Source: a bacterium (GTDB lineage Bacteria > Patescibacteriota > Patescibacteriia > UBA1558 > GWA2-36-10). From it: a stretch of 13,246 nucleotides of DNA. The position numbers and the translations under genes were made by a program. The notes beneath the pieces are model-generated. The model was not told the origin of the DNA. It saw only the letters and a list, made by a program, of their open reading frames with translations, and searched no databases. The stretch covers positions 1-13,246 of the forward strand of contig JAUYFP010000062.1 in the NCBI GenBank assembly GCA_030690875.1, written 5' to 3'. Position 1 is the stretch's first letter, and each line of letters opens with the position of its first letter. Shown piece by piece: positions 1 through 5,925 of this stretch.

Positions 1-156
1 TTTATTAAAGACTTTGAAGCTTTTATAGAAATGCTGGCTAAAAATAATCTGGCTGATCAAAAAGAAGTTTGCGCTAATTTAAGAAATCTTAATCTAAAAT
101 ATCTCCGAGATAGTGGCAAAAATCTTGATTTGATTAAAAGCATCTACGAAAAATAA
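1..156 (+). CDS. C-terminal end of an unidentified protein (5' end outside window)
   Basis: Frame 1 is open from the first base to a TAA at 154-156, giving 51 residues that end in IYEK. The peptide is rich in Lys, Asn, Leu and Asp and looks like a soluble, mostly helical C-terminus. It contains one Cys and no motif I recognise. A strong hairpin terminator begins 7 bases after the stop codon, which supports this being the true end of a gene. Its codon use is A/T-rich, like the core genes of the window. The start and any domain lie left of the window, so the function cannot be assigned. Confidence 0.7.
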   Translation, partial: FIKDFEAFIEMLAKNNLADQKEVCANLRNLNLKYLRDSGKNLDLIKSIYEK

Positions 157-200
157 AAAAATTAACCCCGTCCCTTGACTATGCTCAGGACGGGGTTTTT
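157..200. terminator. Bidirectional intrinsic terminator between convergent genes
   Basis: A 10-bp stem (164-173 with 188-197) closes a 14-nt loop. It is followed on the + strand by TTTTT and flanked on the other side by A-runs that read as a T-rich tract on the - strand. It serves the + gene ending at 156 and the - gene ending at 241. The loop contains TGAGCATAG (- strand), a string that recurs in the smc terminator. Confidence 0.85.
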
Positions 201-211
201 AGACGTCTAGC
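200..211. repeat. TAGACGTCTAGC palindromic repeat, copy 1
   Basis: The core TAGACGTCTA is a perfect 10-bp palindrome. The 12-bp string TAGACGTCTAGC recurs at 505-516. The two copies bracket the small gene at 241-477, and this copy directly abuts the terminator T-tract. Confidence 0.6.
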
Positions 212-240
212 CGAGATGCTTGGTGCACTTGATAAGTCCA

Positions 241-477
241 TTAGAGGTCACAAATATCTCCTCGAATAGAAATTGCCGATATGCCCTTAAGTGGCAAGGT
301 TTTTGGCGCCCTACCACTAGGGATAAAACGCACCTCCTCAGTAGTGTCGTTGACACTGGTGACCCTGCCTACTGACACAGGTTCTCCATCACCAAACCTG
401 ATAGCTGTAACTTCATACTTAACAAGTAGATGTTTCGCCCTATCAGGAGTCAAATTGATAACTGTCTGCAAAACCAT
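241..477 (-). CDS. Small SD-led protein of 78 aa, possible small beta-barrel
   Basis: Codes for 78 aa. The ATG (475-477) follows a strong GGAGGTG ribosome binding site on the - strand at about 7 nt spacing, and a TTGACA promoter lies about 85 bp upstream, so this is a real gene. I do not recognise the family. After an N-terminal stretch (about 1-20), the pattern IRFGDGE...GRVTSVN...EEVRF...LPLKGISAISI alternates hydrophobic residues as in small Sm/SH3-like beta-barrels, with a loose resemblance to YolD-type layouts. That is an inference from pattern only. There is no signal peptide, TM helix or Cys pair (one Cys near the end). The gene is monocistronic, with its own promoter and terminator, and is flanked by two identical palindromes. 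Its SD and more mixed codon use differ from the SD-less core genes next door. Confidence 0.75.
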   Translation of the reverse strand: MVLQTVINLTPDRAKHLLVKYEVTAIRFGDGEPVSVGRVTSVNDTTEEVRFIPSGRAPKTLPLKGISAISIRGDICDL

Positions 478-502
478 AACACCTCCGTGCTCTGCTGGGG
501 TT

Positions 503-516
503 GCTAGACGTCTAGC
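503..516. repeat. GCTAGACGTCTAGC palindrome, copy 2 (14 bp, in the 5' UTR)
   Basis: A perfect 14-bp palindrome lies in the predicted 5' UTR of the 78-aa gene, about 25 nt upstream of its start codon. It shares 12 bases with 200-211. A further small hairpin (GACCA/TGGTC, within 522-537) lies just upstream in the transcript. It could be an operator or an RNA element. Confidence 0.55.
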
Positions 517-560
517 TTTAGACCATGCTTTGGTCCAAATGCTAATGAACAGGAACTTTT

Positions 561-590
561 ATAATAACTACTAACACTGCTTTTTGTCAA
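561..590 (-). promoter_or_regulatory. Promoter of the 78-aa gene
   Basis: On the - strand there is TTGACA (585-590), an 18-bp spacer and TATTAT (561-566). The predicted start near 554 leaves a 5' UTR of about 75 nt. The -35 box forms the downstream end of the conserved upstream element at 585-642. Confidence 0.7.
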
Positions 591-642
591 GAATTATGAA
601 CACCCAATGCCAAGCATTGGGGCCTGACGCGAAGGATGGTCA
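585..642 (-). repeat. Dispersed promoter-upstream repeat, copy A (complete form)
   Basis: Contains AATGCCAAGCATT (606-618; stem AATGC/GCATT with loop CAA), a left flank matching 12640-12661 and a right flank matching 12781-12805. The -35 box of the 78-aa gene lies within the left flank, so the element occupies roughly -35 to -88 of that promoter. The right half (606-642) matches copy C at 34 of the first 38 aligned bases. Confidence 0.7.
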
Positions 643-647
643 AATAC

Positions 648-707
648 AAAAACCCACCTCGAGCGACTTGTGGTGAGCATAGCCGAATCAAGCCGAGGGG
701 CGGGTTT
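648..707 (-). terminator. Intrinsic terminator of smc
   Basis: On the - strand, an imperfect GC-rich stem (695-707 with 648-661, one bulge) is followed by a TTTTT tract. It begins about 10 bases after the smc stop codon. The apical region carries TGAGCATAG (+ strand), also found in the loop of the terminator at 157-200. Confidence 0.75.
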
Positions 708-717
708 AAAATATTAA

Positions 718-3297
718 TTATTGAGCAATTTCGTCTGCTTCTTCAAAATTGACCGATAACAGACGAGAAACGCCATTGTCATCCATAGTAACTCCGTATA
801 TTATCTTGGCCTGAGCCATAGTAGCTCGGTTATGACTAATAGCAATAAACTGAGTGCGCGTGGAAAGTTCGGCTAAAATTTCACTAAAACGAATGGAATT
901 GGCTTCATCTAAAGCCGCATCTACTTCATCTAAGACCACAAATGGTGAGGGGTTGTTAGCAATAATAGCGCAAACTAGGGCAATAGAAGTTAAGGCTTTT
1001 TCTCCGCCGGAGAGCATATTGATGCTGGAAAGTTTTTTGCCTAGAGGAACCGCTTTTATTTCGATGCCATATTGTTTTTTGGTTTTTGGCTCTTCCCCTT
1101 CTTCTAGCTCTGTCGATTCCCTGCCATTATTTTCATCAACAGGAGCTTCTGCTATTTTTAATTCCTGAATATCTAAAGTCAGCTCCGCTTTGCCACCATT
1201 AAATAATTTTTTGAAATAATCACCAAAGGATTTATTTATATTTTTAAATACCTGATCAAACTGGCTGGATATAGACTCTTCCAAGTCCTTAATAATTTTT
1301 TCCAAATGCCCAATAGCTTTGCTTAAATCTTCACTTTGCTCTTTGAGAAAATTATAGCGCTCATTTACTTCTTTATATTCTTCTATCACTTCTTCATCTA
1401 TGCCACCGATTATTGCCAAATGGCTTTTAAGTCTTAATATTTCCTCTTTGCTTTTTATAGCATCAATTTTTTCCACCGAACGAATTTGCCAGGCTGGAAA
1501 TTCTTCTTTAATTTCATTATTTAATTCTTCCTCTCTGGTTTCCAGTCGCGCCAAGGCTACTTTAACTTCATTAAGTAAAGCATTCTGTTCATTAAATTGC
1601 GCTTGCAATTCCCGAAAATTCTTTTGCGCCTCAACTAATGATTTTCTTTTGCCCTCTTCTTCTTCGTTAAAAGATTTTATTTGCTCTTCTATTTTTTTAA
1701 GTTCCTCCTCTTTAAGAGCAATACTTTCTTTTATTTCCAAAAGTTGATTTTTTATTTCTCCCCCAAGATCCGCTTTTTCCAAAAGCATTTTTTTATCAAA
1801 ATTCAAAGAGTTCAATTCTGCCTGCGATTTTTTGATATGCGCTTCTATGGATTTTACTTCGCTTTCCAATAGGGCGGTTTTAGTCCGCGCGTCGCTTATC
1901 TCCGCTACCAAATTATCCTTGCTGCTGAGCAATTTATTAAACTCTTTTTGCCACAAATTCCTGTCTTGGTCTTGACTGCCTTTTAATTTATCAGCCAGCT
2001 CGCTAAGCGATCGGGTAATTTCCTGACAGAGCTTCCTTAATTTTGGTAAATCACCCCAATTAGTTAAGCGATCTAAAATATCTTTAAAATCATTTTGCCT
2101 AGCAAAAACAGTTTTTATTTTTTTAGCTAATTCTTCCGGCGACAAACCATGACTAAAACTTTGTAGTTTTTTCTCCAAACTTTCAAATTCCGCCAGAATT
2201 TGGCTTCTTTTTCCTTCCAAAATATTCAAATCCGCCTGACGATCTTTTAACTTAATTTCTTTTTCTTTGAGGTCGATTTTATCGCGGTTAATGTCATTGG
2301 CTAAATCCTGGGCTCTCTTACTTAGCCAAACTAAATCGCCTTGACCAACTGACATCAGCTTCAAATCCGCCTGACCTTCCAAAATGGCCTTCTTTTTCAA
2401 AAAGCTATTCAACTCACTCTGCGTTTGATTAAGCTTGCTCCGTAAAGACTCAAAATTTTCCTGCCGAGAAGAAAACTTTTCTTCCTTATCCAACTGAGTT
2501 TGTACTTCTATCAAGCGCTGGTTTAAATCCGCGACTTGCTTTTGTAATTTCTCAAAACTCTGCCTTTTATATTTTAATTCGCTATCTAAATTGTTGTGTA
2601 AAAAACTATAATAATCGCTCTGAAGCTCTTTTAATTCCGCTTCCATTTTTTCTCTTCTTTCTAATTTCTTTACTTGCCTGGTCAAACTGCGTAGTCGCGG
2701 TTCAAGCTCGGCCATGATTTTAGCGCTCTCTACTAAATTCTGTTTAGCATTATCTAATTTATTTATTGATTGGTTCTTTTTTATTTGAAATTGTTTAACA
2801 CCAGTTGCTTCATCAAAAAATTCTTTTCTTTCCTGGGCTGATGAAGTAAGAATTGAATCAATCATTCCCTGACCAATCACACTATATGTTTTTTGACCAA
2901 AATTAGCTTTGGCCAGCAAAAGCTGAACATCCAAAAGACGCACCTTGTTGTTATTTATCAGATATTCACTCTCACCGTCTCTAGCTATTTTTCTGGTCAC
3001 TACTATTTGTTCATAATCCACATCCGCCTGGCGATCAGTATTGTTCAAAAACAAACTAACTTCGGCATAACCCAGTTTATTTTTTTTATCCGAACCAGCA
3101 AAAATAATGTCCTCGGCTTTTTTACCGCGCAAAGTTTTAACGCTCTGCTCTCCTAAAACCCAACGAACCGCATCAGCAATATTTGATTTTCCTGAACCAT
3201 TAGGCCCGACAATGGCCGTCAGCTCACGATTAAAAACCAACTCCACCGGGTTGGCAAAAGATTTAAAGCCTTGAATTTCTAATCTCTCCAAATACAT
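718..3297 (-). CDS. smc: Hinge-less chromosome segregation SMC ATPase
   Basis: SMC organises and segregates the chromosome as an ATP-driven dimer on the nucleoid. All ATPase parts are visible: Walker A GPNGSGKS (31-38), Q-loop region (about 142), signature LSGGEK (762-767), Walker B VVLDE (D790, E791), D-loop ALDEAN and a switch His (H822). Two long Glu/Lys/Gln-rich coiled-coil arms run about 165-385 and 430-650. Length is 859 aa, against about 1,180 in typical bacterial SMC. I see no canonical hinge between the arms, only about 50 residues (381-432). An acidic low-complexity insert (718-740) sits before the C-terminal ATP-binding half. The start MYLERLEIQGFKSF fits the family N-terminus; there is no clear SD. 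The gene sits downstream of rnc, as in many bacteria, but with its own promoter. Identity is sure; the hinge loss is read by eye. Confidence 0.96.
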   Translation of the reverse strand: MYLERLEIQGFKSFANPVELVFNRELTAIVGPNGSGKSNIADAVRWVLGEQSVKTLRGKKAEDIIFAGSDKKNKLGYAEVSLFLNNTDRQADVDYEQIVVTRKIARDGESEYLINNNKVRLLDVQLLLAKANFGQKTYSVIGQGMIDSILTSSAQERKEFFDEATGVKQFQIKKNQSINKLDNAKQNLVESAKIMAELEPRLRSLTRQVKKLERREKMEAELKELQSDYYSFLHNNLDSELKYKRQSFEKLQKQVADLNQRLIEVQTQLDKEEKFSSRQENFESLRSKLNQTQSELNSFLKKKAILEGQADLKLMSVGQGDLVWLSKRAQDLANDINRDKIDLKEKEIKLKDRQADLNILEGKRSQILAEFESLEKKLQSFSHGLSPEELAKKIKTVFARQNDFKDILDRLTNWGDLPKLRKLCQEITRSLSELADKLKGSQDQDRNLWQKEFNKLLSSKDNLVAEISDARTKTALLESEVKSIEAHIKKSQAELNSLNFDKKMLLEKADLGGEIKNQLLEIKESIALKEEELKKIEEQIKSFNEEEEGKRKSLVEAQKNFRELQAQFNEQNALLNEVKVALARLETREEELNNEIKEEFPAWQIRSVEKIDAIKSKEEILRLKSHLAIIGGIDEEVIEEYKEVNERYNFLKEQSEDLSKAIGHLEKIIKDLEESISSQFDQVFKNINKSFGDYFKKLFNGGKAELTLDIQELKIAEAPVDENNGRESTELEEGEEPKTKKQYGIEIKAVPLGKKLSSINMLSGGEKALTSIALVCAIIANNPSPFVVLDEVDAALDEANSIRFSEILAELSTRTQFIAISHNRATMAQAKIIYGVTMDDNGVSRLLSVNFEEADEIAQ

Positions 3298-3406
3298 ATA
3301 TCCCGCGCTTTTTAAAAACTTTTATCTTTATTAAGATTAAATATTGCTAGCCCGCAACAAAAGCTGTGGGGTGTATAAAAAATAAATCGTCCCTTAAGAC
3401 GCTATC

Positions 3407-3435
3407 ATTTTAGCATAAATTTAAATAATTTTAAA
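3407..3435 (-). promoter_or_regulatory. Probable smc promoter (extended -10)
   Basis: On the - strand there is TTTAAA (3430-3435), a 17-bp spacer and TGC-TAAAAT (-10 at 3407-3412). The predicted start near 3400 gives a 5' UTR of about 100 nt. Near-identical AAAT(T)CGTCCC strings occur at 3384-3393 and 3433-3443, on either side of the promoter. Confidence 0.5.
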
Positions 3436-3484
3436 TTCGTCCCGATAAATTTCGCCAAACTAAGACCATCATCTCGCTTTTTTA

Positions 3485-3536
3485 TAAAAAAAGAGCCCCC
3501 ACAGACTCTTTCCGGAGAGAGGAAAGCAGGGGGCTC
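3485..3536 (-). terminator. Strong intrinsic terminator of the 3486-3771 RNA
   Basis: On the - strand, GAGCCCCC (3529-3536) pairs with GGGGGCTC (3493-3500) and is followed by a run of T. A nested CTTTCC/GGAAAG stem lies inside the loop. Confidence 0.85.
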
Positions 3537-3771
3537 GGAGGTCTACCTGAGGGTAGACCGATGTTTGAGAGGCTCGACTTCTCGCTGTTTTTTGGCACTC
3601 GCCTCAATGAAACCAATTGACAGAAAGTAAGAAGAGCCTCCCTTACTGAGACCGCCGCTGAGATGATGTCTCAAAACTAGAGATGCCTTAGGAATGCTAG
3701 ACCTGTCATTTTGATGTGAAGCGACTCACAGGACAGGCCTTTTAATCTCAGCGGCGGGGAACATATTGAAC
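3486..3771 (-). ncRNA. Probable structured non-coding RNA of about 285 nt between rnc and smc
   Basis: This stretch lacks a credible ORF but has its own promoter (3778-3806) and a strong terminator, both on the - strand. In transcript order: a perfect 13-bp helix (3745-3757 with 3652-3664) encloses a nested domain with CCTGTC/GACAGG and TGTGA/TCACA stems. Next comes an AGTAAG/CTTACT hairpin whose loop (GAGGCTC) can pair with a later GAGCCTC, a possible long-range pairing. Then follow a perfect 8-bp hairpin (3552-3559/3540-3547) and the terminator. A competing TGAGAC/GTCTCA hairpin (3667-3672/3647-3652) would exclude the 13-bp helix. I checked by eye for tmRNA, RNase P, SRP, 6S and T-box signatures and saw none. 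It could also be a long leader, but a terminator separates it from smc. Confidence 0.6.
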
Positions 3772-3777
3772 AAATTT

Positions 3778-3806
3778 ATCTTAGCAATAAAAAAAGAGCT
3801 GGTCAA
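3778..3806 (-). promoter_or_regulatory. Promoter of the structured RNA, overlapping the rnc terminator
   Basis: On the - strand there is TTGACC (3801-3806), a 17-bp spacer and TGC-TAAGAT (-10 at 3778-3783). The -35 box lies in the loop and upper stem of the rnc terminator, and the terminator T-run forms part of the spacer. Confidence 0.6.
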
Positions 3807-3816
3807 CCCGGCTCTT
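3787..3816 (-). terminator. Intrinsic terminator of the rpmF-nusB-rnc operon
   Basis: On the - strand, a 9-bp stem (3808-3816 with 3794-3802, one G-T pair) with a 5-nt loop is followed by TTTTTTT. It starts about 28 bases past the rnc stop codon. Confidence 0.85.
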
Positions 3817-3843
3817 AAGCATTATTTTATACAAAAAATTAAA

Positions 3844-4536
3844 TCACCATTTTTTCTTTTTCAAGGCGTTGGCCGCGGCATCTATCTGCGCCTCTTGTTT
3901 GCTGTAACCCTCACCCTTGGCCACCATGTCTTTTTCCAAAAATACACCAATAACAAACTTTTTATTGTGGTCTGGACCAGACTCAGACAAGACTTTATAG
4001 TGTGGGGTAACGCTCAAAACTTCCTGCGCTCTTTCTTGAAAACGGCTTTTGGCGTCAATATATGATTTTTCCTGAATTATCCTGCCTAATTGAATTATTA
4101 ATTTTTCTTTGACGAATTTTTCGGCCACTCGAAAACCCTGATCCAGATAAATAGCGCCGACAATGGCTTCAAAAGCATTAGCTAAAATATACTGCCGAGC
4201 TTTTTTATTTTTATCCTGCGCTTCGCCTTTGGATAAATACAAAAAATTATAAACTCCCAATTCCTCAGCTAGTTCTGCTAATCTGTCGCCATTGACCAGC
4301 GATGAACGCCAATTGGTCAGGACACCTTCTGGCTGACTATAATGACGATAAAGATAGGAAGTAACCGCCAGCTCTAAAACCGCGTCACCTAAAAACTCCA
4401 AGCGCTCATTATGATCTACGGCAAAATTTTTGTGTTCATTCAAATATGAACGATGCACTAAAGCGTTACGCAAGAATTCAATATTTTTAAAATGCACGCC
4501 GATATTATCCTCAAATTTTTTTATATTTCTATCCAT
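3844..4536 (-). CDS. rnc: Ribonuclease III
   Basis: RNase III cleaves double-stranded RNA in rRNA and mRNA processing in the cytosol. The family signature HNERLEFLGDAV is at 42-53 (E44, E47 and D51 as metal/catalytic site residues). The second catalytic segment ANAFEAIVGAIYLDQG holds E123. The position usually Asp (D114 in E. coli) is Asn here (N120); that variant leaves the key Glu intact. A double-stranded RNA binding domain occupies about 161-228. At 230 aa it is full length. The ATG follows directly on the TAA of nusB, and an AGGA lies 9 nt upstream within the nusB end, so the two are probably translationally coupled. It is the last gene of the operon before a terminator. Its position between rpmF and smc matches the classic bacterial order minus the fatty-acid genes. 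Confidence 0.97.
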   Translation of the reverse strand: MDRNIKKFEDNIGVHFKNIEFLRNALVHRSYLNEHKNFAVDHNERLEFLGDAVLELAVTSYLYRHYSQPEGVLTNWRSSLVNGDRLAELAEELGVYNFLYLSKGEAQDKNKKARQYILANAFEAIVGAIYLDQGFRVAEKFVKEKLIIQLGRIIQEKSYIDAKSRFQERAQEVLSVTPHYKVLSESGPDHNKKFVIGVFLEKDMVAKGEGYSKQEAQIDAAANALKKKKW

Positions 4537-5400
4537 TTATTTTAATCCTAATTTGTCTAAACCTTTATTAAAAATATCTTTGGCATTGTCATAACCCAAA
4601 GTATCCAGAGCTGATTTTTTGGAAAACCACTTCACATCTTTTAATTCACTGACCTGAGGAACCACAATATCTTTGTCTTTGGCTTCTATCAAAAAATATT
4701 TGATCATTTTTCTATAAGGTTGCTCGTTAGGTTTATGAACTTTAACTTCCGTTTCACCCAAATAATCAATGACTGTCAATTTTTTAAGTCCGGTTTCTTC
4801 AAAAAGCTCTCTGACTGCCGCTTGTTCTTCATTTTCTGAATCTTTGACGCCACCTTTAGGAAAGGTCCACTTGTCATAAGCATCCAAAATCAAAACAAAA
4901 TAATATCCTTCGTCAGTTTGCCTATAAATCATACCACCGACGGAAACTTCCTTGATGCCTTGGCTCATCAAACTCTGCTTTTCCCCTTTTCTAATCATTT
5001 CTTTATAAATACTACCCAAGACTCCGTTGACAAACTTGCCACTAGAATCTCCGCCAAAAGCTTTGGCTAATTCAATCGCTTCATTGATGGCCACCTTGGG
5101 CGGAATTTCGGCGGAAAATTTTAATTCATAAACTCCAATGCGCAAAACATTTCTATCAGTAGTGGTAATTTGCTCTATTGGCCATTCAGGAGCAAAAGTA
5201 GTAATTAATTTATCAATCTCTTGGTGATGTTTAATTACCTCTTCAATTAATTTTAAAGAAAAACCCTGATCTTCAAAATCAGGCGCAAATTCTTTTTTGA
5301 TGTGCTTCAAAACATCATCAGCTTTATGTTCGCCATTACTAAAATCCCACTCAAAAAGAGTTTGTAAAGCTAAGGTTCTGGCTAAATGTCTATTGGCCAT
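4537..5400 (-). CDS. nusB: NusB antitermination factor fused to a Nudix hydrolase domain
   Basis: Residues 1 to about 138 are NusB: the N-terminus NRHLARTLALQTLFEWDF and the conserved TTDRNVLRIGVYEL...PPKVAINEAIELAKAFGG...KFVNGVLG all fit. NusB binds boxA RNA with NusE(S10) and promotes rRNA transcription. Residues about 148-287 form a complete Nudix hydrolase domain with a perfect GX5EX7REUXEEXGU box at 183-205 (E201 and E202 as metal ligands). Such domains hydrolyse nucleoside diphosphates linked to another moiety; the substrate here cannot be told. One frame runs through both domains without an internal stop, and the whole is 287 aa against about 140 for NusB alone. It sits 7 bp after rpmF and abuts rnc with no gap. 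No SD is visible. NusB and Nudix identities are firm; a joint function is inference. Confidence 0.95.
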   Translation of the reverse strand: MANRHLARTLALQTLFEWDFSNGEHKADDVLKHIKKEFAPDFEDQGFSLKLIEEVIKHHQEIDKLITTFAPEWPIEQITTTDRNVLRIGVYELKFSAEIPPKVAINEAIELAKAFGGDSSGKFVNGVLGSIYKEMIRKGEKQSLMSQGIKEVSVGGMIYRQTDEGYYFVLILDAYDKWTFPKGGVKDSENEEQAAVRELFEETGLKKLTVIDYLGETEVKVHKPNEQPYRKMIKYFLIEAKDKDIVVPQVSELKDVKWFSKKSALDTLGYDNAKDIFNKGLDKLGLK

Positions 5401-5407
5401 TTTAAAT

Positions 5408-5602
5408 TTATTTTTTACCTACTCTAGCCTTAGTAGCTATTTTTTTCTCGCCCTTGAAATAACCGCATTTTGGACAAGCGCGATGAGGTAAAATAACAGC
5501 GCTACAATTTGAACATTTTGTGCTAGCTGGTTTTGCCAAAGCAAAATGCGAAGCGCGCTCGCGCGCTGACGATCTTGTTCTTTTCTTTGTTGGTACGCCC
5601 AT
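5408..5602 (-). CDS. rpmF: Large ribosomal subunit protein bL32
   Basis: A 64-aa, strongly basic protein of the 50S subunit. It begins MGVPTKKRTRSSARERASH, like the family MAVPKRKTSKSRRR-type start, and carries the zinc ribbon C30-x2-C33 ... C43-x2-C46 with the PHRACPKCGYFKG segment typical of bL32. Length is normal. It is the first gene of the rpmF - nusB/Nudix - rnc operon, 7 bp from the next gene. Two promoters lie upstream, giving 5' UTRs of about 25 and 75 nt, and no SD is visible before the ATG. In many bacteria plsX and fab genes sit between rpmF and rnc; their absence here fits a lineage without fatty-acid synthesis. Confidence 0.97.
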   Translation of the reverse strand: MGVPTKKRTRSSARERASHFALAKPASTKCSNCSAVILPHRACPKCGYFKGEKKIATKARVGKK

Positions 5603-5634
5603 TTTTTATTAAATTAATTAATTTAGATGACTCG

Positions 5635-5663
5635 ATAATAGCTTAAAAAAATTTAAGCGTCAA
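5635..5663 (-). promoter_or_regulatory. Proximal rpmF operon promoter
   Basis: On the - strand there is TTGACG (5658-5663), a 17-bp spacer and TATTAT (5635-5640). The spacer is an inverted repeat, CTTAAA...TTTAAG. The predicted start near 5628 lies about 25 nt before rpmF. Confidence 0.7.
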
Positions 5664-5681
5664 GCTATAAAAACCAGCTAA

Positions 5682-5710
5682 ATTATAGCAAAAATAGCGG
5701 GTATTGACAA
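5682..5710 (-). promoter_or_regulatory. Distal rpmF operon promoter sharing its -35 with the + strand RNA promoter
   Basis: On the - strand there is TTGTCA (5705-5710), a 17-bp spacer and TGC-TATAAT (-10 at 5682-5687). Its -35 overlaps by five bases the + strand TTGACA at 5704-5709. Confidence 0.65.
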
Positions 5711-5732
5711 TATCAAAATATTATGCTATGAT
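5704..5732 (+). promoter_or_regulatory. Strong + strand promoter of the small RNA
   Basis: Perfect TTGACA (5704-5709), a 17-bp spacer and extended -10 TGC-TATGAT (5727-5732). The predicted start is near 5739. No + strand ORF with a ribosome binding site follows before the terminator. Confidence 0.75.
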
Positions 5733-5738
5733 ACCTAG

Positions 5739-5925
5739 TCAGATAAAAATAAAAACTGATCTACAAAATTTACTATCTTTTTAGGCAACTGTGTCCACGA
5801 CAAGCATGGGGATCATTCTTCTGATTGAATTCGGCTCCGGCTGAATTGTTTCGAAAAATGATTTTCTTGGGCACAGTTGTCTGGAAAGATAAATTAACCC
5901 AGCCCTTAGCGAATGGCTGGGTTTT
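5739..5925 (+). ncRNA. Probable small RNA of about 186 nt with a long rod-like fold
   Basis: It runs from a near-consensus promoter to an intrinsic terminator and has no ORF. After an A-rich leader of about 35 nt, a continuous 24-bp helix forms (5774-5797 with 5868-5891, several G-U pairs). Next come a one-sided 10-nt bulge and a 10-bp helix (5808-5817/5857-5866). A roughly symmetric 10x9-nt internal loop follows, then an 8-bp terminal hairpin (5828-5835/5840-5847, loop TCCG). Length and the rod-bubble-hairpin layout resemble 6S RNA, the RNA polymerase inhibitor, but the terminal stem is short, the 5' leader is unpaired, and I recognise no sequence signature. Over 20 bp of helix would also suit RNase III, encoded in the divergent operon. 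An RNA gene is well supported; 6S identity is a guess. Confidence 0.65.
5896..5925 (+). terminator. Terminator of the small RNA, overlapping the convergent vanW-like stop codon
   Basis: A perfect 9-bp stem (5896-5904/5915-5923) with a 10-nt loop, then TTTT. The tail overlaps the stop codon (5924-5926) of the convergent gene. Read leftward it has a weaker T-rich tail and may also end the hsp20 operon. Confidence 0.8.

Noticed and set aside
3725..3763. 12-codon leader peptide ORF at the start of the structured RNA
   Set aside because: No SD and no codon bias toward one amino acid; the 13-bp stem covers it.
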